DNA from: Desulfobacterales bacterium
GTDB taxonomy: Bacteria > Desulfobacterota > Desulfobacteria > Desulfobacterales > JAHEIW01
Direction: 5' to 3'
Assembly (NCBI GenBank): GCA_030066985.1
Contig: JASJAN010000005.1
Coordinates: 92,291 to 156,290, forward strand
Length of the DNA: 64,000 nucleotides
The notes beneath the pieces are model-generated. The model ran no database searches. It worked only from the letters and a program-made list of their open reading frames with translations, and had not been told where the DNA came from. The position numbers and the translations under genes were made by a program. Positions 45,147 through 54,548 of this stretch are shown one piece after another (within the stretch, counting starts at the first letter, position 1; each line of letters begins with the position of its first letter).

Positions 45147-46364
45147 ATGAGAGAAATCATACTGATCAACGTGACCGGTAAAGATAAACCCGGGCTAACC
45201 GCCAGTCTAACGCGCATATTGGCCAGGTACCATGTGGTGATTTTGGATATCGGACAGGCGGTCATCCACGATTACTTATCGCTGGGCATCTTGGTTGAGA
45301 TCCCGGCCGAGTTTAAATCTTCATCCATCTTAAAAGATCTGTTGTTTGAGGCCCACAAACTGGGAATTCAGATCCACTTTTCACCGATAGAGGAAAACCG
45401 CTATGAAAGCTGGGTGGCGCATCGGGGTAAAGAGCGCCGTATAATTACCCTTCTGGGCCGGCAATTGACGGCCAAACAGCTTTCCAAGGTGGCCGCCGTT
45501 ATTGCCAAATTCAAACTGAATATTGACGTCATCAACCGCCTATCTGGACGCATGTCAGTCAATAATGCCGGTGAACAGAAAAAAGCCTGTGTTCAGATTA
45601 CAGTGTCCGGTGAAATTAAAAACCCGGGTGTTTTGCGGGGCGAGTTGCTCAACATCCATGCTGAAACCGGTATCGATATTTCCTTTTATGTCGATGATAT
45701 TTATCGCCATGCTCGCCGTCTGGTGGTTTTCGATATGGATTCAACCCTCATTCAGGGCGAGGCCATTGACGAGCTGGCTGCCTTGGCCGGTGTTGGTGAT
45801 CAGGTCGCCCAGATTACCACTGCCGGAATGCAGGGGGAAATGGATTTTAAAGAAAGTCTGGGCAAGCGCGTGGCCTTATTAAAAGGGCTCAACGAAAAGG
45901 CACTTGCAACGGCGGCTGATAAGCTGACGCTGACCGAAGGGGCCGAACGCGTCATAGACAAGCTAAAACAGCTGGGTTTCAAAATCGGTATTATCTCCGG
46001 TGGATTCGAATATTTTGGAAAGGATCTGCAGCAAAAACTGGGTCTGGATTACGTTTTTGCCAATCAGCTGCAAATTGCGGATGGCAAATTTACCGGCAAC
46101 ATCAATGGGGATATTATCGACGGACAGAAGAAAGCTGAAATTTTAAAAACCATCGCCCAGGTCGAAAACATCAGTCTCAAACAAACCATCGCGGTTGGCG
46201 ATGGCGCCAACGATTTGCCAATGATCAGCATTGCCGGCCTGGGCGTAGCATTCCATGCCAAACCCATTGTCAGAGAAAATGCCCAGCGCAGCATCTCCAG
46301 TGTGGGACTGGACAGCTTACTGTACCTGATGGGGATCAGCGAAAGGGAAATCCGGCAGCGATAA
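45147..46364 (+). CDS. serB: Phosphoserine phosphatase with two N-terminal ACT-type domains
   Basis: Residues 1-85 and 95-180 are ACT/ACT-like regulatory domains (REIILINVTGKDKPGLTASLTRILA; RRIITLLGRQLTAKQLSKVAAVIA). The HAD domain follows: nucleophile Asp196 and acid/base Asp198 in VVFDMDSTLIQGEAIDELA, GIISGGFEYF, and GDGANDLPMISIAG. SerB makes serine from phosphoserine and so feeds glycine metabolism. 405 residues, as in other two-ACT SerB proteins. The ribosome-binding site is weak. Confidence 0.95.
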   Translation: MREIILINVTGKDKPGLTASLTRILARYHVVILDIGQAVIHDYLSLGILVEIPAEFKSSSILKDLLFEAHKLGIQIHFSPIEENRYESWVAHRGKERRIITLLGRQLTAKQLSKVAAVIAKFKLNIDVINRLSGRMSVNNAGEQKKACVQITVSGEIKNPGVLRGELLNIHAETGIDISFYVDDIYRHARRLVVFDMDSTLIQGEAIDELAALAGVGDQVAQITTAGMQGEMDFKESLGKRVALLKGLNEKALATAADKLTLTEGAERVIDKLKQLGFKIGIISGGFEYFGKDLQQKLGLDYVFANQLQIADGKFTGNINGDIIDGQKKAEILKTIAQVENISLKQTIAVGDGANDLPMISIAGLGVAFHAKPIVRENAQRSISSVGLDSLLYLMGISEREIRQR

Positions 46365-46379
46365 AAACAATCCCGCCCC

Positions 46380-47168
46380 TTATTCCACCAGAAACGCCAT
46401 TAAATGCGAGTTGAACGTATCGGCCTGTTCAATGTTGGAAAGATGCGCAGCCTGCGGAATAACCACCAGTTTGGAACCTTTAATTTGCGCATGCATGGCT
46501 TCTGAAGCAGCCACCGGTGTGCCCGGATCATCAGCACCCACCATAATTAGGGTTTTCGTTTCCACTGCGTCCAGTTGATCCAGATAATTCAGACGGCGAA
46601 TCGCCTCACTGCAACCGACGTATCCTGCCAGCGGTGTAGCCAAAATCTGCTGCCGGATGCGATCAATTCCAGGGCGATTTTGCTGCAGATAATCCGGTGT
46701 AAACCAGCGTTCGAGTGTTGATTCGGCCACTGCCTGCATGCCGCCGGTGATGGCCGCATCAATGCGCTCCTGCCAAACCGGCTGGGCTTCAGCAGGAATC
46801 ACGGCTGCGGTATCTGCCAAGACCAGTGTGTTGAGACGGCTTTGATCACGCAGCGCCAGACCTTGACCGATCATGCCGCCCATCGACAAACCCACCCAAT
46901 ACACCCGATCAAGCTTGAGCGCGTCCAGTAGGCCAATGGCGTCATCAACCAGCTGCTCTAACGTATAGGGCCCCTGAGGCGCCTGGCTCTGGCCGTGACC
47001 GCGGGTATCAAATCGCAAAACGCGGAAGTGGCTTTCCAGCAGCTCAATCTGCGGCCACCACATCACCTGACTGCAGGCCAATGAGTGGCTGAGCACCACC
47101 ACCGGCGCCTTTTCTTTGCCTGACAATTCATAATGAATATTGATCCCATTGGCTTCAATGTTCATCAT
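46380..47168 (-). CDS. Alpha/beta hydrolase, PcaD-like
   Basis: 262 residues with the fold and motifs of 3-oxoadipate enol-lactonase: VVLSHSLACSQVMWWPQ, RFDTRGHGQSQAPQGPYTLEQL, the nucleophile elbow WVGLSMGGMIGQGLAL (Ser), acid MVGADDPGTPV and HLSNIEQADTFN (His). No beta-ketoadipate pathway genes are near, so a true pcaD function is doubtful; a general esterase or lactonase is safer. It converges on serB (15 bases) and follows an MFS gene on the minus strand. Confidence 0.85.
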   Translation of the reverse strand: MMNIEANGINIHYELSGKEKAPVVVLSHSLACSQVMWWPQIELLESHFRVLRFDTRGHGQSQAPQGPYTLEQLVDDAIGLLDALKLDRVYWVGLSMGGMIGQGLALRDQSRLNTLVLADTAAVIPAEAQPVWQERIDAAITGGMQAVAESTLERWFTPDYLQQNRPGIDRIRQQILATPLAGYVGCSEAIRRLNYLDQLDAVETKTLIMVGADDPGTPVAASEAMHAQIKGSKLVVIPQAAHLSNIEQADTFNSHLMAFLVE

Positions 47169-47235
47169 TTCACCTCTTGTTCATTATTCGTCATGAAGAC
47201 AACATACAATATCAATTCAAAAAAGATAATCAATC

Positions 47236-47298
47236 GAGGACGAATGCCAAAATGGGTATCATGATGTCACGCATCGTACTCATCGCCGCTTCGTCCTC
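47236..47298. repeat. Inverted repeat between the MFS and PcaD-like genes
   Basis: GAGGACGAA (47236-47244) and its exact complement TTCGTCCTC (47290-47298) enclose 45 bases. There is no T tract, so it is not a standard terminator. The AGGACGA word also occurs in the hairpin at 29243-29286. Confidence 0.5.
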
Positions 47299-47344
47299 AA
47301 AATTTAACGTGAAATAGTCATGCTGCGGCGGATTTGGCAATTTA

Positions 47345-48589
47345 CTATTCCGTATCCGGCTTCTTCAAGTAAAATGACAGCACCATCCCCACTAAAGAGA
47401 TAACGCCGGCAACCATAAGCGGCAGTGTAAAGGAGCCACTCATATCTGCCAGATAGCCGCCAAGCGCTGGGCCCAAAGCCTGTCCAATACCAAAAAATAG
47501 GGTGACGAAGCCAAGACCTGCAGGTGCCAGACGCGGTCCGACAAAATCCCCGGCTGCGGCAGCCATGATCGTAGGAATGCTCCAGGCGGTGAGACCGAAT
47601 AAAATAGCCGACAGAAAAAAACCAATATCGACCTTGATCAGCGCATAGATAATATATGAAAGCCCGAGCACCAAATATGCCAGAGCAGCGCCACGGCTTC
47701 TTCCCAGCACATCCGATATTTTGCCCCAAATAACACCACAAAAAATACTCAGACCGCCCACCAGTGCAAATAAATTGCCGGCCCATACCGATGAGAGACC
47801 TATCTCTCCGGTTAAATATTCCTTAAAGAAAGTTAGATATATAACGTAGGAAAAGCCATAAAAAAAATAGACGACTCCTAAATACCAGATTGCTCCCATT
47901 TTGATGACACCGGTCCATTGTAGGGAGGAAATTTTACCTGTGGATGCTGATTCAGAGGCCGAATCAGATGTTGTATCTTGGCCCACCTGCTGGAGTCCCT
48001 TTTCCTCTGGTCGGCTCCGAACAAACTTAAAGACAACACCTGCAATTAAAATCACAGCTCCGCCCAAAAAATACCAAGAAATGCGCCAGCCATTGGGACC
48101 CAGAAGCGCTAATATTCTGGTAACCCCGAGGCTAGCAATCATCATACCCAATCCGATTCCAGCGGATACAATCCCGGTGGCAAAACCTCTTCGCCTCATG
48201 GCAAACCAGGCCGAACCCAGAGCCATTGCAGGCACAAAAGAAGCGCCGTTGCCTAATCCAGTCAACAAACGCATGGCAAATGCAAAGCCAAACGATTGCG
48301 CCAGACCGGTTAGTATCATTGTGATGCCCATGAGGATTAGGGCCGCCGTAATAACCACCCGTGCCCCAAATCGCGCTGCCAGAAATCCGCCGATAAGCGC
48401 CATCGCCAGGTATCCAATAAAATTGCCTGTACTCAATAGCCCCATATAATAGTTTGAAAAACCAAGGTCATTTTTCATAGCCGGTAGAATAACGGTATAG
48501 GACATTCGCCCAAAACCGTGGGCGGCAATGGTCGTCAGCATTCCCATAAAGACGACCACCCAGCCATAATGCAGTTTGCCTTCTTTCAT
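47345..48589 (-). CDS. Major facilitator superfamily transporter
   Basis: Twelve predicted transmembrane helices. The start KEGKLHYGWVVVFMGMLTTIAAHGFGRMSYTVILPAMKNDLGFSNYYMGLLSTGNFIGY and the loop GFLAARFGARVVI are typical of the OFA/YbfB-type MFS subfamilies; a long central loop (about residues 195-225, RSRPEEKGLQQ) separates the halves. The ATG at 48589 has GGAGG 9 bases upstream; the frame extends seven codons further. Substrate unknown; small organic anions are common in these groups. Confidence 0.88.
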   Translation of the reverse strand: MKEGKLHYGWVVVFMGMLTTIAAHGFGRMSYTVILPAMKNDLGFSNYYMGLLSTGNFIGYLAMALIGGFLAARFGARVVITAALILMGITMILTGLAQSFGFAFAMRLLTGLGNGASFVPAMALGSAWFAMRRRGFATGIVSAGIGLGMMIASLGVTRILALLGPNGWRISWYFLGGAVILIAGVVFKFVRSRPEEKGLQQVGQDTTSDSASESASTGKISSLQWTGVIKMGAIWYLGVVYFFYGFSYVIYLTFFKEYLTGEIGLSSVWAGNLFALVGGLSIFCGVIWGKISDVLGRSRGAALAYLVLGLSYIIYALIKVDIGFFLSAILFGLTAWSIPTIMAAAAGDFVGPRLAPAGLGFVTLFFGIGQALGPALGGYLADMSGSFTLPLMVAGVISLVGMVLSFYLKKPDTE

Positions 48590-48781
48590 GCTGCGCTCCC
48601 TCCAGGGCAATAATGGTTATATTGCGCAAAGTTGTATTGCATTATCGGATAAGAAGTCAAAAGAAATCAGATATGATCATGCGGTCATGAGGACAGCTGC
48701 AGCAATTACTTGGTATGACCATTCAGGTGAAGAACCATTAGAGCCGCCAATGGGTTAAGCTTCTGTGATCTTATCTTTTTT

Positions 48782-48810
48782 TTGACAATTTAAGTCATTT
48801 TATTTTATGC
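48782..48810 (+). promoter_or_regulatory. Candidate sigma-70 promoter immediately before the hybrid kinase gene
   Basis: TTGACA (48782-48787), a 17-base spacer and TTATGC (48805-48810). The kinase ATG is only 10 bases beyond the -10 box, so transcription from here would start at or within a few bases of the start codon and the mRNA would be nearly leaderless. Confidence 0.45.
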
Positions 48811-48819
48811 TTAAGAGTT

Positions 48820-51738
48820 ATGTTGAAAATTAATCACAATAAACGCTTTTCCACGTATTTGATGACGGCATTTGTTATCCTGGTCAGCGTTTCCGTTGTG
48901 ATTATTTTGGGAACCTTATACCGCTATTTTGGCAAGAAAGTAGAGGCTGAATTTTACGAGAAGTTAAGGGCGCAAAGGGGCCAAGTTGAAATTATTTTAA
49001 ACAACCGCATGGCCAGCGTTAAAAGTATGCTAAACGAGCTGCGATCCGACAACATCATTCGGGTCACAGTCATGCTCGACGACACCTCAAAGCTTGAGGA
49101 TCGTATCACCCAGTCTTACCCACCGGCTAACGGGGTGTACCATTTTGTAAAAAAGGTCGGTGAAAAGCAGATCGTGCCGTCAACATATTCAGCGTTGCCT
49201 GAGCGCATCGTTAAATTTGCCATGACAAAATATCCCATGGGTGAAATCGTGCAGAATCGGGGAAAAAAACGTCTATTATGGATGTTTTCGGCTCCGGTTA
49301 TGCATGAAACCGGTCGCATGGGTACGGCCTATGCGCTGTATGACATGATTCAAGACCAAAAACTCATCGAAATGATTGAGCAAACTGGCGGAATTAGCCT
49401 GGCAGTGATCCAGTCCGATCAAGCTTTTAACCTGATATCCCATCAAGCCGTATATGTTGATGACCAACTCCGCAAGAAAATAGCCGGCCATACGGGATTC
49501 TACCCTTTTGGCCAAAATCTGGTTCTTTCGAAAATCAGTGGATTTAATCATATATATTTTCAGTCTTCACTGGAAAGCCTTATTCAAGAAAAAAGCAAAG
49601 TCACCCTGTGGATGAGCGTGTTTGCTGTTGTCGTTCTGGCGGTTTCAACTTTGATGGCTGTATTTTTAGCCCGCAAAATGGTAGCGCCCTTGCGCAAAAT
49701 GACTGCCAAGGCCATCCAGATCTCAGAAGGTCAGAAAGATCTTCTTTTTGATACGAATCGAAAAGACTATTGGGAATTCAATCAGTTGTCGGAAGCCTTC
49801 AATTTTATGCTCGCAAACATAAAGGACGCTGAAGAGCAAACGCGTTACAAAGAGCTTCTGGAAAAAGTGGATGACGCAGTTTACATCACGGATTTGGCAG
49901 GCAATATATTGGAAGCAAATGAAGCCGCCTATTCTCAGCTGGGTTATACGCTCGAAGAGTTTTTCAAGCTTAACTTAAACCAAATTATCCCCGAAAATGA
50001 TGTCAATTTAATTCTATATGAGCTAGTCGAAAAGGCTCAGGAACAATCGCTGCCTAAATTAAACCTTGAAACCGAGCATTTCACCAATAATCAAGCGTGT
50101 ATTCCGGTCGAAATACACTCACGCGCTATTACCTACCGGGGCAAAAAAGTCATTCTAAATGTCGCCCGAGATGTCAGCAAGCGCACCGAGGCCCAAAAAG
50201 CGCTGCGTGAAAGTGAAGAGCGTTATCGCTCTGTGGTTGAGAATTCAAGAGATGGAATTGTTATCCTCGGCAAAAACCTGAATATTCTGTTTGCCAATGA
50301 GGTTTTCAGTGAGATTATCGGATGCCCCCGGGCAGAGATTGAAGGACAGTCGCTGAAAACCTACTTAGAACCAACCGAACACACCGATATCGAAACCTAT
50401 TTTCAAAAGATACAAAAAGGACTGACAGTTAATTCGGGGCCGGTCTGCAAAATCATGCGCAACAATGGAGAGGAACGATCGGTTAAAATAACAGCCAACC
50501 GTTTTCAGGACTCGTCTGAAAAGGAAAAAGTAGTCAGCCAGGTATCGGATATCACCGACCAACTCCAGGCTGAAAAGGAAAAGCAACATCTCGAAGCTCA
50601 ACTGATGCATGCCCAGAAGATGGAGGCGATTGGCACCCTGGCAGGCGGCATTGCCCACGATTTCAATAATATTCTGATGGGCATCCAGGGGTATTTATCA
50701 TTGATGCGCCTGGGCAACGAAGCGGACAGTTTTGAGGACCACCCGGACACCAAATATATCCAGGGAATAGAGGAAAATGTTATGAGCGCGGCAAACCTGA
50801 CCGATCAACTGCTGGGGTTTGCCCGCAAAGGGAAATACACACTGCGGCCGACCTGTCTCAATGAAATCGTGGAAAAAAGCACCCGCATGTTCATGCGCAC
50901 CAAAAAAGAAATTACCTTGCATAAACGATGCAATCAGGAAATCTGGAATGTAGAGGTGGATCAGGGGCAAATTGAACAGGTTCTCATCAATTTGTATTTA
51001 AATGCCTGGCATGCGATGCCCGACGGAGGAGACCTTTATATCCAGACCGAAAATGTGGTTCTGAGCGATGCTTATTGCGAGCCATTTGAAGTCAAAGGCG
51101 GCAATTATGTCAAGCTTTCTGTGACCGACAGCGGTATCGGAATGGATAAAGAAACCATCGAACGAATTTTCGAGCCCTTTTTTACAACCAAAGAAATCGG
51201 CAAGGGAACGGGTTTAGGGCTGGCTTCCGCGTACGGCATTGTCAAAAACCACCACGGTATTATCCGCGTTTACAGCGAACAGGGTTATGGCACCACTTTT
51301 GTGATCTATCTCCCGTCTTCACAAGTTGTAGAAGCAGATGATTCGCAAACAGATTTTACCCTGGTAAAAGGCAGTGAGTGTATTCTGCTGGTAGACGATG
51401 AAGAAGGGCCGATAGAAGTTGAAAAATTAATGCTTAAAGAATTGGGATACTCCGTTATTACAGCCGAAAACGGCATGGAAGCCATCGACATTTATGCTGA
51501 AAATTCGGATAAAGTGGATCTGGTTGCGCTGGATATGATTATGCCGGAGATGAGCGGCAAAGCGACTTATGAGGAGTTGAAAAAAATCAACCCGGCTGTC
51601 AGGGTTTTACTGGTGAGCGGTTACAGTACCAACAAACAAACCGAAGAATTATTCGAGATGGGGTGCAGCGGATTTATCCAAAAGCCCTTCGACATTATCG
51701 AACTGTCACAGAAACTCAGACAGGTACTGGATAACTAA
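48820..51738 (+). CDS. Hybrid sensor histidine kinase with periplasmic sensor, HAMP, two PAS and a receiver domain
   Basis: 972 residues. A helix at about 12-35, a periplasmic region of about 220 residues (probably Cache-like), a second helix (about 258-282), HAMP (to about 335), PAS 1 (about 345-460, DAVYITDLAGNILEANEAAYSQLGY), PAS 2 (about 465-590, DGIVILGKNLNILFANEVFSEIIG), HisKA with AGGIAHDFNNILMG (His613), HATPase with NLYLNAWHAMPDGG, DSGIGMD and GKGTGLGLASAYGI, and a C-terminal receiver with Asp905 in VALDMIMPEMSG. The HDFNN phosphorylation box is of the type common in deltaproteobacteria. No separate response regulator is adjacent. No clear ribosome-binding site. Confidence 0.93.
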   Translation: MLKINHNKRFSTYLMTAFVILVSVSVVIILGTLYRYFGKKVEAEFYEKLRAQRGQVEIILNNRMASVKSMLNELRSDNIIRVTVMLDDTSKLEDRITQSYPPANGVYHFVKKVGEKQIVPSTYSALPERIVKFAMTKYPMGEIVQNRGKKRLLWMFSAPVMHETGRMGTAYALYDMIQDQKLIEMIEQTGGISLAVIQSDQAFNLISHQAVYVDDQLRKKIAGHTGFYPFGQNLVLSKISGFNHIYFQSSLESLIQEKSKVTLWMSVFAVVVLAVSTLMAVFLARKMVAPLRKMTAKAIQISEGQKDLLFDTNRKDYWEFNQLSEAFNFMLANIKDAEEQTRYKELLEKVDDAVYITDLAGNILEANEAAYSQLGYTLEEFFKLNLNQIIPENDVNLILYELVEKAQEQSLPKLNLETEHFTNNQACIPVEIHSRAITYRGKKVILNVARDVSKRTEAQKALRESEERYRSVVENSRDGIVILGKNLNILFANEVFSEIIGCPRAEIEGQSLKTYLEPTEHTDIETYFQKIQKGLTVNSGPVCKIMRNNGEERSVKITANRFQDSSEKEKVVSQVSDITDQLQAEKEKQHLEAQLMHAQKMEAIGTLAGGIAHDFNNILMGIQGYLSLMRLGNEADSFEDHPDTKYIQGIEENVMSAANLTDQLLGFARKGKYTLRPTCLNEIVEKSTRMFMRTKKEITLHKRCNQEIWNVEVDQGQIEQVLINLYLNAWHAMPDGGDLYIQTENVVLSDAYCEPFEVKGGNYVKLSVTDSGIGMDKETIERIFEPFFTTKEIGKGTGLGLASAYGIVKNHHGIIRVYSEQGYGTTFVIYLPSSQVVEADDSQTDFTLVKGSECILLVDDEEGPIEVEKLMLKELGYSVITAENGMEAIDIYAENSDKVDLVALDMIMPEMSGKATYEELKKINPAVRVLLVSGYSTNKQTEELFEMGCSGFIQKPFDIIELSQKLRQVLDN

Positions 51739-51827
51739 ACACCATTAATCGTCTTGATGCACAGCGCCGGTAAGCATGGCGATACGAGATTGGCGCAGGT
51801 GGGTTAAACGACCATCCATTACTGATA

Positions 51828-52652
51828 TCATGGGCCACCATTTGACGGGCTCAGAATGATTTCAATCCGGCGGTTTTGGTGCCGCCCACCAAAGGTTTTG
51901 TTAGAAGCCACCGGTTTATAGTAACTGTACCCCCGAGCTGACAGCCTCTGCGGTTGCAGCTGCCCCTCCTCCTGAAGAAATCGTGCCACCGCTGCAGCCC
52001 GCGCAACCGATAGCTCCCAGTTGCTGGGAAATCTCACCTTTAAGGAAGGCCCCAGAGGCATGTTATCCGTATGGCCTTCAACCAGGACATATTGATCATC
52101 TTGCTGCCGGATGGATTCAGCAAACGCCAGCAACAAGGCTTTGCCTTTTGCATTAATCTCAACACTGCCTGAATCGAACAGAATCCTATCAATGAAGATG
52201 ACCTTGAGCGTATCCTCCAGCTCAACAAGCTCTATTTGCTGGGCGGCGATCTCATCCTTTAAACTCGTGGCGATGGTCTTTTTGGTGTCATCTAACAACC
52301 CGATAACCTTATTTTGCAGTTTGATTACCGATTTCTTTTTCGCCAGATCGCTGTTCAAGCGCTCGACATTTTGGTTAAGCTTTAAATTAATCTTTTGCAG
52401 CGAGGCGTTGGTGACTTTCAGGTCCGCCAGATTTTGATTGCATTTGGCTTCCGCCTGCTGTAAGCGCTTTAATTCTGAATCCTGGCTTTTTATGCGCTGA
52501 TCAGCCTCATAGAGTTGTAGCTGAAAATGCTTGAGCTCGTCTTGCAAAAGTGCGTTTTGACTCTGCAGTTTTTGGTCGGCGACACATGCCTGCAGCCCAA
52601 ACACCATCAAGAATAAGACCCCGATCGAGAACCGACTTCCCATACCCATCAT
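51828..52652 (-). CDS. OmpA-family peptidoglycan-binding lipoprotein
   Basis: A lipoprotein signal with lipobox LQAC, a coiled coil of about 110 residues (KLQSQNALLQDELKHFQLQLYEADQRIKSQ and onwards), and a C-terminal OmpA domain: RILFDSGSVEINAKGKALL, LVEGHTDNMPLG, NWELSVARAAAVARFL and RGYSYYKPVASNKTFGGRHQNRRIEIIL, with the Asp and Arg residues that hold diaminopimelate. It resembles MotB-like or Pal-like outer-membrane tethers. The start could be any of the first three ATGs (residues 1, 2 or 4). 274 residues. Confidence 0.9.
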   Translation of the reverse strand: MMGMGSRFSIGVLFLMVFGLQACVADQKLQSQNALLQDELKHFQLQLYEADQRIKSQDSELKRLQQAEAKCNQNLADLKVTNASLQKINLKLNQNVERLNSDLAKKKSVIKLQNKVIGLLDDTKKTIATSLKDEIAAQQIELVELEDTLKVIFIDRILFDSGSVEINAKGKALLLAFAESIRQQDDQYVLVEGHTDNMPLGPSLKVRFPSNWELSVARAAAVARFLQEEGQLQPQRLSARGYSYYKPVASNKTFGGRHQNRRIEIILSPSNGGP

Positions 52653-52895
52653 TCCTGTAAGCCGTGTAGTAGATAAGTTGTTGATTCGTTATTATATTTT
52701 TATATCAAAAATCTATGGGTTTTCATAATCTTATTTTCACTTTTTTTAAATTTACGCCCGATAAGTCTATAATGACCAGTAAAGCGGGCAGGAATTACCG
52801 TTTTTTTCTTGATGTTTGACAGCAGATGCTTAAATTGCACTCATAATAATCATAAACGGACATTGAACCCCATATGTGAAAGGAACAGTATTCAA

Positions 52896-53330
52896 ATGAA
52901 GGTCAAAAAATATGTCTTCGATGCGTTTGAACATGATGAGAATTTCAAATTTATCATGAAGCGTCTGCTAGAAGCATCGATGGAGGAGTCGTTTAATTCG
53001 ATTGTGATCACCGAAGCCGGCAAGGGCTATCCGATTGTATATGTGAACGCCGCATTTTGCGAACTGACCGGTTATGGGCCCCATGAGGTCATGGGTAAAT
53101 CGCCATCGATGCTGCAGGGCCCGAATACGGATAAAAAGGTAATAGAACAGCTGAATGCCGACATCAAGGCCGGCAATCTGTTCCATGGCAAAGCCATTAA
53201 TTACCGCCGCGATGGTTCCGAATTTATGATGGAATGGAAAATCGTTCCGATTCGGGATGATAAGGATCAGATTACGCACTATTTGGCCATTCAGCGAGAT
53301 GTAACCGATCAGTCGAATGCGTCTAACTAA
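52896..53330 (+). CDS. Single-domain LOV-like PAS protein lacking the photoactive cysteine
   Basis: 144 residues, essentially one PAS/LOV domain. The LOV landmarks are visible: VYVNAAFCELTGY, then GKSPSMLQGP at 67-76, aligning with the LOV loop GxNCRFLQ but with proline where the adduct-forming cysteine should be; NYRRDGSEF with the flavin-contacting Asn102; and AIQRDVT with Gln133. A second flavin-contacting asparagine is replaced (MMEWK). Flavin binding is therefore possible, not assured, and the covalent photocycle is not. No output domain. I take ATG 52896, preceded by AAAGGAAC. It starts a run of same-strand genes ending with cfa, 14 bases before the lipocalin. Confidence 0.85.
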   Translation: MKVKKYVFDAFEHDENFKFIMKRLLEASMEESFNSIVITEAGKGYPIVYVNAAFCELTGYGPHEVMGKSPSMLQGPNTDKKVIEQLNADIKAGNLFHGKAINYRRDGSEFMMEWKIVPIRDDKDQITHYLAIQRDVTDQSNASN

Positions 53331-53344
53331 AGCGGGACAAACCG

Positions 53345-53878
53345 ATGGCAATGCCAAATCCAAAAATTTCAATGGTGTTAATGATTGTTTCCGTGATCGC
53401 AGCCTGTACCAGTGGGCCGCCAATTCATACGGTGGAGTCGGTCGATATTGAGCGGTTCATGGGGGACTGGTACGTCATTGCCAGCATCCCGACCGCCATT
53501 GAAAAACAGGCGTATAATGCCCTTGAATCCTATCGTCTCGCTGAAGATGGCACGATTGAAACGACGTTTTCTTTCAACAAGGGAGCACTAGATGGTCCGC
53601 TCAAGGTCTACCGTCCACGGGGATTCATCCGGGATAAGCAATCCAATGCCGTCTGGGGTATGCAGTTTTTTTGGCCGTTTAAAGCCGAGTACCGCATCAT
53701 CTATTTAGCCGAGGATTATTCTCAAACGGTCATCGGCCGCACCAAAAGAGATTATGTCTGGATTATGGCCCGCAAACCAACAATGCCCGAAGATGATTAT
53801 AATCGCATCTTAGATTTTCTCACAGCGCAGGGCTACGACCTCAGCAAGCTGCGCAAAGTCCCGCATAAATCAAATTAA
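53345..53878 (+). CDS. blc: Outer-membrane lipocalin Blc-like
   Basis: 177 residues. Lipoprotein signal with lipobox IAAC, then the lipocalin GxW motif in RFMGDWYVIASIPTAIEKQAYNALESY, and the later structurally conserved TFSFNKGALDGPLKVYRPRGFI and QFFWPFKAEYRIIYLAEDYSQTVIGRTKRDYVWIMARKP blocks, which are very close to bacterial Blc. Blc binds lysophospholipids and fatty acids and is used in membrane repair. It lies 14 bases after the LOV-like gene and 94 before the chalcone-isomerase-like gene. Confidence 0.93.
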   Translation: MAMPNPKISMVLMIVSVIAACTSGPPIHTVESVDIERFMGDWYVIASIPTAIEKQAYNALESYRLAEDGTIETTFSFNKGALDGPLKVYRPRGFIRDKQSNAVWGMQFFWPFKAEYRIIYLAEDYSQTVIGRTKRDYVWIMARKPTMPEDDYNRILDFLTAQGYDLSKLRKVPHKSN

Positions 53879-53972
53879 ATGCATTGACCCTTAATCAAAT
53901 TTAGCTTGGCGCGATGTGCCGCCAAAATACACCTTAATTCTAACTGTTTGAAGCTTACAAAGGACCCATTCA

Positions 53973-54548
53973 ATGATCCGCAAACGATTGATACCTGTTA
54001 TGTTACTGGTTTTATCGGTCTTGACGTTTTTTAGCCAACCGCAAACTCAAGCCGCAGAGGTCGAGGGGATTCAATTTGATGATCGCTTTACCGTGGAGGA
54101 CACTTCTCTTGAACTCAGGGGTAGCGGACTGCTAAGGGTGATGGTATTTGCCAAAGTGTACGTCGCCGCTTTATATCTGCCGCCAGATCATCCTTCTAAG
54201 TTAGCGCTCGCAGATGTGCCCAAGCGATTGGAAGTCGAATATCTTCGATCGATTGCCGGTGAGGACTTTGGCCCGGCGACCAATAAGAAAATATCAGAAA
54301 ACGTCGATCCCCAGACCTATGAACGGCTGCAACCCCGTCTAACATACCACAACTCACTGTATCAGGATGTTCAGCCAGGTGATCGTTATGCCTTGACCTA
54401 TATACCCGGCAAGGGCACTGAGCTAACGTTGAACGGCGTACCCAGGGGTACAGTTGATGGCGCTGATTTCGCAGCTGCCCTGTTCTCAATTTGGTTGGGC
54501 CCCAGGCCCATCAGCGAATCCCTGAAAAAAGAACTCCTGGATCTATAG
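53973..54548 (+). CDS. Chalcone-isomerase-like periplasmic protein
   Basis: 191 residues with an N-terminal signal peptide (about 1-28, ending QTQAA). The chalcone isomerase-like fold is recognisable from LRGSGLLRVMVFAKVYVAALYLPPDHPSKLALADVPKRLEVEYLRSI, YHNSLYQDVQPGDRYALTYIPGKGTELTLNG and FAAALFSIWLGPRPISESLKKELL. Bacterial members are fatty-acid-binding rather than flavonoid enzymes. AAAGGA is upstream of the ATG. The stop TAG overlaps the GTG start of the next gene. Confidence 0.9.
   Translation: MIRKRLIPVMLLVLSVLTFFSQPQTQAAEVEGIQFDDRFTVEDTSLELRGSGLLRVMVFAKVYVAALYLPPDHPSKLALADVPKRLEVEYLRSIAGEDFGPATNKKISENVDPQTYERLQPRLTYHNSLYQDVQPGDRYALTYIPGKGTELTLNGVPRGTVDGADFAAALFSIWLGPRPISESLKKELLDL

Noticed and set aside
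48611..48760. Short plus-strand frame between the MFS gene and the kinase
   Set aside because: 60 codons, overlaps the MFS start region, no recognisable sequence and no ribosome-binding site.
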